This document shows, piece by piece, positions 11,401 through 23,700 of a stretch of DNA of 64,000 nucleotides (positions are counted from its first letter, which is position 1; each line of letters starts with the position of its first letter). This DNA comes from Deuterostichococcus epilithicus. Its lineage: Eukaryota; Chlorophyta; Trebouxiophyceae; Prasiolales; Stichococcaceae. The stretch spans positions 2,914,009 to 2,978,008 of the forward strand of contig JAVTLE010000021.1 of NCBI GenBank assembly GCA_033439295.1, in the 5' to 3' direction. Under the pieces are notes generated by a model, which did not search any database, had not been told where the DNA came from, and saw only the letters and a list, made by a program, of their open reading frames with translations. The position numbers and the translations under genes were made by a program.

Positions 11401-13766
11401 TGCGAGGAACGTATGTGTCGCGACTGAGGTGATGGTGGTCGTGTCCTACCATGATGCAGTGCCCAGGGCTTGCTCAAGCGATCCAGGAGTGGCTGCCGCA
11501 GCTGCAGTGAGTCATCAGCGATGCGCTCGATTGCGCGAACACATGCACTGAGCGAACTAACTGTGTACAGAATTCTGCCTCGAATGGTGCGCAGGCGCTG
11601 CAGGAGGCGCGGCATGAGAAGGCGGCTCTGCAGGCGCAGGCCGCGGCGCAGGCCGCCGCCGCCGGCCGCAAGGATTTTGCGGCCTCGCTCGGCATGATGC
11701 AGGCGCGCTACTGCCCCACCTGCGCCGGCACGCTCAGTAGCGCTTGCTTGGCACGTTCCAGCTTGGCAGGCGAAGACACTGGCACCTACAGGTCTTGCCA
11801 CACAAGCACTGCCCCTCATCCGTGCTGCAGCAGGCCGCCAGGCTGCTTGTCGGCAGGTGCACCGCTTCGGGGTCGTGCCGATGTGCAGGGGTGCTCCATG
11901 CTTCTGAGCGTTGACCGCCCACGTCCCGTGTTGTCGCATCGTCCGCAGGAGGCAGTGGATGCGGTGCTTGGCGCCTTCCTGCTGCCGCAGCGGGACCTGC
12001 GCTCGCAGCGCTCGCAGCGCCTGCGCCCCAACTTCCACCTGGTGCGTTTTGCGCTCTGACTCGGTTTTCTCGCCCTGATGTTGGCCATGGGGACACCCGC
12101 CTGCAGCACTTGATCGACACCGTCACCCGAAATTTCGTGACTGAGCCCCCACGGCGCCCTGCTTGCACGCACTGCAGCCACTCAGTGGTCCGACTGCGTT
12201 AAACAGAGTCGTGTCGAGGCGCCTCTCGGTTCCCTGTCCAGCCGACGCCACGGTGCAGTCGGGCTCGAGTCGACTGTTTTGTGGTGTGTGAAAAGTGCCA
12301 CTTCTGCGGGCGCAGGCGGCCAGCTGCGTGTCAGCGCAAGCTGGCTCGTTGCGCAGCGCGGCTGCGGCCGGCGGCAGGGCTGGCACCGTGCGGCGGCTGA
12401 CGGGCCCGCGACCCGCGGCAGGCAGCCAGCCCGGCAGCCCGGCGTCGCATTTTAATGCACCGCCGAGCTCCGTCGCCGAGACGTCCGTGTCGCCGACGTC
12501 CTCGATCTCCTCCTTTAGGCGAGAGCGCTGCATGCAAGCGCTGCGGTGCATGCTGCAGCAGAATTGCGACCTGTGCCGCATGCCGCCTGCTGTGTGAGAG
12601 TGCATGCCACGTGAGGCACTGTATCGTCTGCTGTCAGACTCGGCATCTCTCTGCGCGATGCTGCTGTATTGCATTTGCTCAGGCAATCATTTCTGCTCGC
12701 CGCAGGTCGTTCCAGCCGTGGCAGGCTGCGCCCCAGGAGTCGGCCGGGTGCGAGTCACCCCAGGGTGGCGCCGGCGATGATGACGCGTCGGTGCACTCGG
12801 TGGAGTCGCGCCCCACGCCCAAACTGACCGCGGCGCGCCTGCAGTGGGTGAGCATCCAGCACAGCACTTCATGAGACATTGAGCTCTGCCGAGACGCGTA
12901 GGCTTTCGCACCTGGATGGGAGACAGGCTGTGCCACAGGGCATGGACTGCATGATATGCTGGACTGGCACAGTTCCGAGGTCCTGCACGACAGCATTATT
13001 CCGTTGCCTCAAGGCAACTGGAATCTTGGGACTCTTCACGGTTGTCGGTGGTCGGCAGCTCCATGCTGACTGTGCATCATGCGAGCCGCAGGCCGATGCG
13101 GAGGACCCGCTGCGGCTCAGCCTGCGCAACATCGTCAACCTGCCGCCGACACCCGGCGGCGGCAGCAGCAGCGTGTCCCGCCCTGGCAGCATCGGCGGCG
13201 CCCGCCCGTCGTTCCCTGCCAAGTCCAGCTCCCCGGCGCACCCCGGCACGGCAGGCAGCCCCGCCCGTGCGGGCGGCGCCAGCGGCCACGAGTCCAGCGT
13301 CCATCGCACCGCCCTCGGCGGCCCAGGCGGCGCGGGCGACAGCCTGCAGCAGGGGGCCTGCGACCGGGGCGCGGTCGCACGCAGCTTCAGCTTCGCGGCG
13401 GGCGAGCAGCTGCGGTCGCCGACGCTGTTGCCAGACAGCCGGCGCGCCGACCCCGCGCCAGCAGAAACGCCGCAGCCCAACTGCGATTGCACCGATGAGC
13501 GCTCGCGGCCAGTGCTGTCCATATCTACGAGCGACCTGATTGCGGATCAGGGCGACAGGGCGCCTTGGGGCGGCGTCACGCCTGCGGGCCGCACCCCGCA
13601 GCTGCCAGCCTTCGGCCGCCGGACGGGCATCGAGAGCAGGCGCCTGGCGGCGGCGGCGGCGGCCGCCGAGGAGGATGCGCCGATCTCGCGGCAGCAGGCC
13701 GCTGCGTGGCAGATGCAGCCGCGCCAGCGCCTGACCATCTGCATTCCCCCGGCGTCCATGGAGTGA
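2415..13766 (+). CDS. Large N-terminal-motor kinesin with Ala-rich coiled coil, ~1880 aa
   Basis: Microtubule motor. Modelled exons: 2415-2661, 2828-2930, 3146-3297, 3459-3616, 3837-3976, 4333-4544, 4765-4895, 5109-5231, 5331-5477, 5695-5853, 6063-6221, 6458-6738, 7106-8072, 8376-8798, 9171-9329, 10080-10520, 10744-10941, 11113-11307, 11595-11736, 11956-12041, 12316-12518, 12706-12847, 13092-13766; all phases fit. The motor spans about residues 85-422: VKVVVRLRP, P-loop GQTGAGKT (165-172), SSRSH (278-282), DLAGSER (324-330). A long Ala/Glu/Gln coiled coil follows, with a 36-residue repeat in the 967-nt exon, an IQ-like basic helix near 1443-1455, and a Ser/Pro/Gly-rich tail. The motor vaguely recalls plant ARK-type kinesins, but I see no armadillo repeats. 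Introns 6 and 21 appear to have GC donors. The 750-nt intron 15 could hide an exon. Ambiguous bases at 10320-10352 fall in the coil. Kinesin identity is certain; subfamily is not. Confidence 0.92.
3936..4097 (+). repeat. Partial tandem duplication of kinesin exon 5, 3' edge
   Basis: The last 41 nt of exon 5 (3936-3976) recur at 4057-4097 inside the following intron with one mismatch, an offset of 121 bp. The first copy ends at a donor (GTGAGG); the second is followed by TCCGCAG and has no donor. Only the first copy gives an in-frame junction with the next exon. Confidence 0.85.
7500..7931 (+). repeat. 108-bp tandem repeat in kinesin coiled coil (4 units)
   Basis: Four in-frame units of 36 codons start at 7500, 7608, 7716 and 7824. 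Each opens with L-K-x-A-A-A-A-E-A-A and continues with a Leu/Gln/Arg segment and an Ala/Glu-rich half. A partial unit precedes them. The pattern fits a very regular long helix. Confidence 0.85.
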
Positions 13767-14186
13767 TGCGGGCTGACATCAATCGAGCCCGCGGTGAAGC
13801 GCTCGCGGTGACACGAGCATTCCTGTAGGGCTGAAACAGTGCCCGAGCACATCAAGCCTGTGTGTTCTCTCACGTCACAGCATGAGCTATGTCTGAAACG
13901 GGTGCTCAATACGACATGTGGTGTACGAAGTTGTGTACGTACTTGCAGGAAGCCTTGATATTTCCTGCTGGCTGCCCAAACCTCAGAACCCCCAGTTTAA
14001 AGACACAGCGTCTAGGTGATCCCTTTCGCAGGGATGCAATCACTCTACCAAGCCTGACTGGGGTGCCCTTCCGGCAGATGCCTTTCAGATAACGTGTCGG
14101 AACTCTCGGAAGCATACATCGTCGCGCCGCGACTGATCCACAATGCCAGAAACAAGCATCAGAGCGCCAACAGAAGCGTGGCAGCC
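13767..14186. other. Intergenic, kinesin to COA5
   Basis: About 420 bp between two same-strand genes, expected to contain the kinesin 3' UTR and the COA5 promoter. The only structure I see is an imperfect hairpin at 14016-14043. I find no open frame worth calling. Confidence 0.45.
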
Positions 14187-14604
14187 ATGTCGAAGTCTTG
14201 TGAGGGGCTGCTGCAGGAGTTTGTGCGGTGTCTTCTCAACAGCGACTGCGTGAAGGCGCGTTTCGTGCTTCGCTGTGCTCACTGTCATCCTGTAGCATCG
14301 AACACACTGGAATCTTTCATACGCCATGTCGTGCTGCTATTTGGCCGGCCCCACGTCAAGCTTGATACTTGTGTTGGTGACGATGCAAGCATGGGCATAG
14401 CAGGCTGCAGTCGACCTCGCCGGTGCAGTCGAGGAACAACCTCGGAGTACAAACTCAACTTCTCGTTACATACAGGAGGGGAAACCCGTGAAGCAGTGCG
14501 CCCAAGAGGTGGAGGAGTGCCAGGGTCTGCGGACTTCGTTCTTCCAGTGCAAGAAGGGCCAGGCGGATCCCCGCTCGCGCATCCAGGGCCAGAAGGGCTA
14601 CTGA
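14187..14604 (+). CDS. COA5: COA5/PET191-like cytochrome c oxidase assembly factor, 65 aa
   Basis: Small mitochondrial intermembrane-space protein needed to assemble respiratory complex IV. Two exons, 14187-14255 and 14476-14604, give 198 nt in frame. The protein has the twin CX9C pattern of the family: C5/C15 and C38/C48, with extra Cys at 21 and 31. The C-terminal stretch RSRIQGQKGY is the hallmark ending of PET191 proteins. The only intron has a GC donor (GTGAAG then GCGCGT); no nearby GT donor restores the frame. The stop lies 156 bp before the ISE2-like start codon on the same strand, so the spacing is tight. Identification is strong despite the short length. Confidence 0.9.
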
Positions 14605-14760
14605 AGCCGCTCCTGGATCGATCGGCACGGACGGCTCAGATATAGCAGGCTGGTCCACTAGCGCAGCGCCTGGGCCGCGCCGCCCGCGGCGCCGCCGGCA
14701 GCCCGCTGTAACAGCCCTGCAGCACTGGCGGTCAGGCAGCTGACGGCGTCACTCGCAAAT

Positions 14761-17700
14761 ATGCTGCTGCCCACAGCGCTCCTGCATGTGCTCGGTCCCG
14801 CAGCGGCACACATGCACTGCGGCTTCTGCGCCCTGCGCGCTCCACTGCCGCCGGTCCGCCGCCGGCTCTTCGGCACCGCCGGCACCACTGCGGGCCAGCG
14901 TGCCTCACGTGGCACGCCGCCGGGACACACCAGCACGGAGGCCTGCGCGCTGCGCCACCCGACTCCCAGCCCCGGCAGCAGCACGCACCCGCCGCGCCAC
15001 GCCTCTGCTAGCGCCAGCCGCCGCAGCGTCCCGACACCGTCCCTCCTGCGCCGCTTGCACGCGCACGGCATGCCGCACCGCGGCTCGTTCAGCGGCAGCA
15101 GCAGCAGCGGTCTCAGCGACAGTGGCGGCGACAGAGGTGGTCCGACGGCCGGGCGCCGGGACTCTAGTGCCGGTGGCGGCGCCGCGGCGCGGGACCTGGC
15201 GGCTGTGGATGAGTTGGCCAAGGCGCTGGGCGGCGCCGGCAGCGACTCCGAGGACGACGACTCGGATGAAGACGCGGACGACGAAGATGACGATGACATC
15301 ATCCTGCTGGACGCTGTGGACAGCCGCGGCGCCGCCGGCAGGTCGGTTGTGGCTTTGCTCGCTGCTTTGATTTCGTGCAGTCAGCCATGCCAGCACAGCA
15401 GTGGGTCGACCAGTGGAGTGCGCCTGCCCTCACGAGCGGCGTCTTATCAGTGGATCTCTCCCCTGAGTGTTGCGCTCTCCCTGTACGTTGCGCTCATGTC
15501 AACAATGCGAAGAGGTCCCCTCCGCAGGTTCCGGTACCTGGACGATGAGCCGGAAGCGGATGATGACGATGCCGCCGACGCGGCCGCCCGGACCGCCGCC
15601 GAGGCCGCGACTGCCGCCATCCCGCGCGTTTCCAAGGAGGTGGGGTCTGCCCACGCACCGTATTTGAGCAGCGACACTCGTGAGACAGAAGCAGGCACTA
15701 TGTTGTGTAATAAAAAAGCTGAGAGGAATGGATCTCAAAGACTGTCCGGACTGCCTTGCCCAGCAGCCGAGACAAATGCATATTGGAGCTGTTGCCTGGT
15801 GATGCTTTGGCCACGGCTAGGTGCTGGCCACCGCCTGTGATGCCCGCGCCTGAAGAAAGCATAACATCAACTGCAGGAGGCGCGGCTGGAGCTGGAGCGG
15901 CTGATCGCAGAGGGCAGGCACGACATGTCGATGGAGGAGATCGCCGGCGCCTTTCCCTTCCCCCTGGACGGCTTCCAGCAGCGCTCTGTCGAGAGCTTCC
16001 TGCAGGGTGGGTCACAGCAGCAGAGGCTGGTCGAGGGATGCTCTGCAGCTGAAGCACCTGCAGGCTGCATGGTGTGGGCAGCAGGCAGGCTTGCGGACGA
16101 GGGAAAGGCGGAGGAAGTGGCTCACTCCCTGCTCGGCAGCGGTGGATGAAGTTATTGGAACAGGGCGGCTTCGGGCTCAGGTACTTCCGAGACCAGAGGG
16201 AGATGGGCTCTTGAACGGCGGATTTGCAGTCGCTGCTGATCGATCACCCTTTCATTTCGGCTTGCTGCGCTGCTGAACGGCGCCCGCGTCCTCACGCAGG
16301 GCTGTCGGTGGTGGTGGCGGCGCCGACAGGCGCTGGCAAGACGGCCATCGCGGAGGCGGCGGCTATCGCGGTGCTAGCCCGCGGCCAGCGTGTCATCTAC
16401 ACCACTCCTCTGAAGGTGCTGCCCAATGCCCACTTTGCTCTGTTGTCCAGGAGCGATCCTTAAACGTGGTTGCGGGAAGGGTGGTGAGTGATGCAGTTTG
16501 GGCCATGTGGCCATTCCATGGTTCGCCTGCAGGCACAGAAAGCCGGTGCAACCTGTGCGGTTGCGCCTATGCTTCTCCTGTATCCTGAACCCTTAGCATA
16601 CCTCCAGCCCTTGGGGCCTTGCCGGGTTCGTTCAGTGCTCGGGTTTTGCTCCAGCCCCGTGCCCCTGCGCAGGCGCTGAGCAATCAGAAGCTGGCGGAGA
16701 TGCGGCTGCGCTTCGGGCCGCATCGTGTCGGGCTGCAGACTGGCGACGGCTCCCTCAACATAGGTCTGCCGGCGCATTGCATGCTCTCAACCCTGTTCCA
16801 CAAACAGCTCACATGGATCCAAGCGTGCCCTGCGGGTGTTGCAACTCGCTGGAGTGGAGGGCCTGATGTGTGCTGTGGCGTGCCGCGCAGACTCGGATGT
16901 GGTGGTGATGACGACAGAGATCCTGCGCAACATCATGTGAGGGCGCCTCCAGACTGCTGTGGAATTTGCTTTACAGCTTTCAGCTTTCTTGCCGTTCGCC
17001 GCCAGCCAGAGCTCGTAACGGCTGGCATCTTCAAGTACCAAATGGAGAACGTAGAACTCCACAAATACCTCTCCACCAATTGAAACAGGAACGCGAGTCA
17101 CCTGGTGAACGCACCTGCCGTCTGCAGGTACCGGCAGGCTGATCGGGAGCGGGATCCGGAACGGGAGGACCGCCTCGCCACCGTCGGCCTGGTCGTCCTC
17201 GACGAGGTGGGTCCATGAACAAGAGTTGGTGCAGCTGCGCACATGTTGAGGGCACCGGCAGCTGGCAGCGTGGGTGTGGCTTGGGCGGCATGTGTCAGCA
17301 TGCGCTCTGCAACAGCTGGCTCGAGGCCCAGACCTCAGCCTTCGCCTGCTCGTCAGGCAGGCGCAGAACAGCAGCGCAGGTTCGTCGTGTGCAGGCAGCT
17401 GCCTCTGATTGCTTAGCCAAGCAGCCCTTGCTGGAAGCTCACAGCCAGCGGGGGATGCCGCGAGCGTACTCTGCGACCTAATTCAATCATCGTTGCTCTG
17501 CCTCCGCCGGTGTCATGCACGTCCCGGGTGAGTCACGTCACAAAAACCGTCAAACCGCACATCCCTTGAAGTCTCCCACGTCTGACACCCCGCCAGGTGC
17601 ACTACCTGGGGGACCCAGGGCGTGGCAGCGTGTGGGAGGAGACCATCATCAACTGCCCGTCGCACATCGCGCTGCTGGCCATGTCGGCGACCATCGCCAA

Positions 17701-20700
17701 CGCGCAGGACCTGGGCGGCTGGATCTCACAGGTGGCGCCCGAAACCTGCTGTGGACTTGCGGCTCCAAAGCAGAGAACATCTGCGCGGAGCCATGGACCA
17801 GGGCTTGCATCTCGACATTTCTTTGCACAAACCTGTGCGCCATGATGAAGGTGCCATGATGCACCGCCCTTAGCCGACCCCTTGCCTCTGCTGTCGCGCT
17901 GGCTGTGGACTCTTCACCCCTCAAATAGCGTGAGTGGGCTCGCAGGGCGATTGGGGGCTTCCTGACACCCGCCATGGCGGCCTCTGAGCCAGATGCTTAG
18001 CTTGCCAACACCTTGGAGGTCGACGTGTGCGACACTGCCCTGCGCAGGTGCACGGGCAGTGCGAGACGATCACGACGCGCTGGCGGCCGGTGCCACTGAC
18101 CTGGCACTTCTGCTACAGGTGCGCAGCCGTGCACTGCTCCCGGTTCCTGGGTCAAGGTGCATGCATAGTGCTGCCTGCAAGCTTTCTTGCCACCTGAATG
18201 CTTTGCCCCGTATGTTCCATCTTCAGAAGACGTCAGGCAATGTACCGGGTGAGTTAGGCAATGCTCGGGGTGGTGTACTTTGCACATGCCAGCCAGCATC
18301 CTTCACTGCTCCGTGCAAGCCGTGACGGCATGCTGCGACTGCGCAGCAATGGGGAGGAGACGAAGCTGGTGCGGCTGCTGAACCGCAAGGGCAAGGGGCT
18401 GCACCCGGCGCTGCTGCCTCCGGCGCCGGACCCCGCCGCCGAGTGGCGCTGCGTCGATGAGGGCGGCCGCCGCAACCGCCGCGCCCGGCGCAGGTGCTGA
18501 CATTGCCCGTGTCTCGAATATGGTACCAAAAACAAGGCAGCATCGAGGTCTTGCTCTTTCAGGAATATGCAAGAGAGGCATTTCACGGACTCGCCTCAGT
18601 GTGGAACATGCCACACAGTTGTCCACGAACCCCCAGGCAGGTGGACTTGTGCAGAGTTGCATGCGCAATGCACTCCACAAGACGGTGCAAACAGCTGCTA
18701 TGCTGCACTGTCGTGACCTGCACCGCAGGAGCCGCGAGCTGGACAATCTGCTGGCGGGCACCGAGGACGAGCCGGCCAGCAAGCTGGACAAGCGCGCGGA
18801 GCCGCCGCAGCACGAGGTGGTGGCGGCGCTCGCTGAGGCGCAGCTGCTGCCCGCCATCTGGTTCCTGTTCAGCCGCCGGGGCTGCGAGCAGGCGGTGCTG
18901 GCGCTGCACGCCGCCGGCATCTCCCTGACCAGCCCGGTGCGCATTCCATTGATGGACGTTCTTCTGCACAGTGGTGTTGACTGGTGCATTGCCGGCCACA
19001 AGTCAAACCAGGATTGTCGTTATGCATGACAAGCCCTGGCGCAGGCGTTTCCTGCACCGCCTGTCGTGTCGTGGCAAATGCCTCCACGCTACATCCTCGA
19101 CTGCGGCGCAGTATGGAATATAGTTCGCCGAATATGTCACAATGAGGGCGCAGGCAGGCGGTCCAGCCAAAGCCACATTCCCAAGCGTTCCTACAACTCT
19201 AATGGAGTGATGCTGTGCTGGAGGAGTGGGCGACAATACGGGAGGAGGTGGCGGCGCTGCGGCAGAACAAGGCGCTCGGACACTCAAATCGAACACTCAA
19301 ATGTCTACGACCACCTGGCAATGGACCGCAGGAGGAGCGGCATGCGATCCGGGAGGAGGTGGCGGCGCTGCGGACGGAGCAGCCAGAGGCGGTGCCAGAG
19401 CCGCTGGTGCCGGCGCTGGCGGCCGGCCTGGCGGCGCACCATGCCGGCTGCCTGCCCGCCTGGAAGTCCCTCATCGAGCGCTGCTTCCAGCGGGGTGCGC
19501 CTTCCTGCGAGGGACACACGCGCTTCTGTACAGGTTTGAGTCACGGAAAACATCCCCGCTGGCTTTGGGAGGAGAGATCGGCCAGTGCCCAGTGACACCG
19601 TCACCTGCGCGCCCTGTGGCTGCTGGTGACGATGTTGCTGTGGGCTGCGACTTTGCCCCCAGTGCCAGGATGACAGCTGCAATGGTAAAGTCTGGCATGC
19701 ATGCCCCTGCTTCCCCTGAACATGCATGCTGAGATCCGCATGATGCCACCGGATGCGCTGCATGCACTCTTGTGCAGAGCTGCGCCGGTTCAGTGGCATT
19801 CCACAGTATCCTGCCGAAAGCGCATTCGCCCGTCGCACCCTGTTAAGTGCATTTGCCCGTCGCACCCTGTTAAGCGCATTTGCCCGTCGCACCCTGTTCT
19901 GAGGTTGTTGTGGCCAGGTGACCGGTGAGAGAATCATATGCATCCGTGTGGCACCGTGACGAGGGTCAGCTGGACGCGTGTCGGGATGCCAACCATGGCA
20001 GCGCTGTCGGCCCCCGCCGTCGCCAGGAGGCACAGCGTGCAGCGGCCCTGCAGGCATTCACGACCCTGTGCATGCCCACACCACGCGCAGGCCTGCTCAA
20101 GGTGGTGGCGGCGACCGAGACGCTGGCGGCGGGCATCAACATGCCGGCCCGCACCACCATCATCGGCTCGCTCAGCCACCGGCAGTCCAGCGGCCACGCG
20201 CTGCTGAAGCACAACCAGCTGCTGCAGATGGCGGGGCGCGCCGGCCGGCGCGGGTTTGATGTCGCGGGTGCGATCTTGCAAATAATACCTCAGAATGGTT
20301 TGTTTCGGAGGGTAGTGGCTTTGTGCATCTGCTTGACTCGCTGCAGCGAGCGGATCAGCACGCCGCAGCAGAGCAACTGTGTTGTCGGCGGCTCTCTGGC
20401 CCCAAAGTGGGAGCGGAAGTGTGACAACTCGGTGCTCTTGTTTCTACGGCGGCTGCGCTCGCTGCAGCAGACAGAGGACGCTTAGGCCTTGTGCCCGTGT
20501 TCAGCCGCGTGCTGCTTGCATGGCACACCGCACACAGCTGTATGCACATCAACCTTCAAGCTGCAAGGTTTCGCCTCAGCACCTCAGTTCATGAGCTGTG
20601 CCACGTTGCATTCCAGGCACTTGCTGAATCTGCAAGGGCACATGTCCAGGCACATGCTGGATGCAGACCTTTGCTGTCTGCGGCTCCCGGCATCACCGGC

Positions 20701-23700
20701 ACTCATGTCGCACGAGGGCACTGCCGGGCCTTACCACCCTGCTGGCCTCAACACAGAATTTCATACTGCAGGGCACTGCGTCATCCTGCATAGCCGATTC
20801 GAGGGCGCCGACGTGGCGGCCGACATCATCGGCGCCGGCCCGGAGCCCCTGACCAGCCAGTTTGCTGCGGGCTATGGCATGGTGCTCAACCTGCTGCACA
20901 CGCGGTCGCTGGCGGACGCGCGCGCCTTCCTGGAACGCTCCTTCGGCAACTACATGGGTGCGCCTGTGCAGGGTTTAGTGTATGTGTACACACAGTGGGG
21001 TTTGGGGCTGTGGCAGTTTCCTCGTGCGCTCCTCCGGCAACGACATGGGTGCGTGGCCGGCTTGTTCTACACGGCTTTTTGGACGTCGTGGGCTGTGCCC
21101 TGGATTGCTCCTCCGGCAACTGCATGGGAATGCCATGCCGATGTAGCCCGTCTCTTGCTGAGGGACGCACAGCAAACAACGCAATGCTGCAACCCGTTGG
21201 CAAGCTGCAAGCCGAGCTGATACGTCGGGCAGGCTTGCTGGGGAAACCATGCAAGCGCACGAGGTCACATAGGTCACATTTCTGCGGCATGTGTTTGCAC
21301 TGGGCTCTAGGGGATCACGCAGCCGGCAGCCACGCTGGCTCGTTTGGTTTCGAGTCGGGTGCACACTTCTGCTGTCCTGCAGACGTGCGTGCACATCTCA
21401 GCTGCCCGCCCGCGTGTCTGCGCAGTTTCCACTCGCTGCCGATTTGCATGTGCATAGGCGGCGACGGGCATGCGCGGCGGCTGCGGGACATCCAGCACCT
21501 GGAGGCTCAGGCGTCGGCGCTCGCCGCCGAGCGCGCGGCTCTGGAGGAGGCCTCGCAGGTGCCCCCGCCTGCCAGTGTGGCTGCCGCCAGAGCTGAGCAG
21601 TCCTCGAGTCCCGCGCTTGCAGATTGCAGCTGCACTCACTGGGCGTCCGCAGGCGAGAGGGACACCATGCTTGTCGGGGCTGTGTGTGATAAGGCTTCTG
21701 GCAGGTGCCGATCGTGCAGACAGGCTGAAATGTCCGGGGCGAACGGGACGCAGCGGCACATGCACAGCCTCGAGACGCTGTGCAGCAACTTTCCCACTCG
21801 CATGACAGCTCCCCCACACAAATTCCCCACAGGACGCAGAGGAGGTGGCCTTGTACGCAAAGCTGCAGCAGCGGCTGAAGCAGGAGCGGCGCGCGGTGCG
21901 GGTGCTGCGGCTGGAGGCGCTTCGCGAGCGCACCGGCCGCGCCGCCACCGCGCTGGATGCCGCCGGTCTGCCCTGCGCCGTCGGTGAGTTTCCGTGCACG
22001 TCGGTAGGGTTTTGCGGCGTCCTGGTGGTGGACGCGACCGACCTGCCCTGCGCGCCTTTGGTGCGTCCCGGCAGACTCGCCACATCGCTGGATGTGAGTG
22101 CTTGCTCTGGAAATCGGCGTGATGGTGCGCTGTATGCCGGGTCATGGCCAGGAAGGCGCTGCTGCCTGCTCTCATATTCTCAGGCATGCTGTGTCAGCCT
22201 CATCCAGGAGCAGTCCTTTTATGACTCGAGTCCCCAGTCAGACTCCGCAAACGCAGCCGCGTCTGATTGTCAAAAGAAAACCCCTCTCGACCCTTGCAGG
22301 CGTGGACTTGACGCCGGGCGACGCGCTGGAGTCCCCTGGACAGCTGCTGCCGGCGGTGGCGCTGCGCCGCCTGGAGCCGCCGGAGGATGTCCTGGCCGAC
22401 AACCCGGAGGCGCCCACCTACTTCCTGTGCCTCTCGTCCGACAACAGGCGAGGTCCCCTGTTGATGACGGGTTCCGTCTCAGTGACATCCCGGTGCAAGG
22501 TGCAGAGGTGCCAGACGCCGTGCTGCGCGCCTGTCTGGGGCCGTGATCTGAGGCTGTCTGACACTGCAGTTTCTGGCATCTCAGGGCGCTGGTAGTGATG
22601 GCGCTTGTGCACTGGTGCCAACGATGAGGCAATGAACCCTGTCAATGCCGCTGCAGGTTCCTGATGGTGACAGCGGAGCACGTTGTGGGCATTTCAGCGG
22701 ACGACGATGCAGCCAGCTCAGTCGGCAGCGGGAGCAGCGGCAACGGCGCAGGCCTGTCCATGCACGAGGCATTCGTGAACGCCTATGCCGAGGCTGGCGC
22801 CTCTGGAGCAGCCAGCAGCAGCGGCAGCGTCAATTCAGCTGCGGGGTCTGCACCAGCGGCTGGCAGCCCTGCTGTCGACTGGGGCCGTCTGGACGCGGCA
22901 GGCGAGGCCGCGAGCTGCCCGACTGCGGAGGCTGCCAGCAACCCGGGCAGCAGCGCCCCCGAGGGCAGCGTCAGCGGCGAGGCAGGCAGCAAGGGCGCGG
23001 TCGCAAACTCGCTGGGCAACGGCGGCAGCGCTGGCGACGGCACTCCCAGCATCAATGGCGGCGGCGGCGGCGGTGGCGGCGATTCGGCTGGCGGCTTGAC
23101 CGGCGGCTTTACGCTGTCGGCAACGGAGGTGGAGGTTCTCGTGGACGATGCCGGGCGGGGCGCCTGGGGCGAGTGGGCCTCTCTGCCCGCTGGCGTGCAG
23201 ACCGCATCAGGTAATTCCCCCCAAGCGCAGTCGCTTGCGACCGGAGTGTGTGCTTGGTGACAGCGGCCGTCGCCGCAACTCCTGGCCGCCTGTGCCAGAG
23301 TGGCGCCACTCGCGTGCCGACGGTGCACATGCGAATGCAGCGCGTCATTCTTTCACGCGCTTGTGGCTGCAGCTACTCGCGGGGCCTGTCGAAAGGGTGC
23401 AAGGTCGTGCATGCAGGCACGCGGCAGAGCGCGGCGGTGGCGCGGCGGCTGCCGCCGGCGGGCGACATCGTGGCTGTCGAGGTGGACCCCATCCTGGAGC
23501 AGGCCTTCCTGGAGCAGCGCGACCTGTCACGCGAGGTGCGCAGCTGTGGGCCCTCAGGCTTCGGGTCGCATCGAGATCTAGGGTTTCCCACTTCCACCTC
23601 CACATTTAGTTGCAATTCCCGCTTTTTGGGTTCCAGCACCATGGCCGACCCGCCTGATTGACCCCGGCAGCGAGCTCGCGCCTGCACCGCCCTTGGGCCA

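Noticed and set aside
10656-12038. A 460-codon minus-strand open frame
   Set aside because: Antisense of kinesin exons and introns, with no conserved motif and no splice-site support.
2415-13766. Naming the kinesin as ARK/armadillo-repeat kinesin
   Set aside because: The motor has some similar wording but the armadillo repeats that define the class are absent.
13990-14085. A possible tRNA on the minus strand before COA5 (box A-like and GGTTC-like words)
   Set aside because: No acceptor stem can be paired and the D and T arms do not fold; only an isolated hairpin remains.
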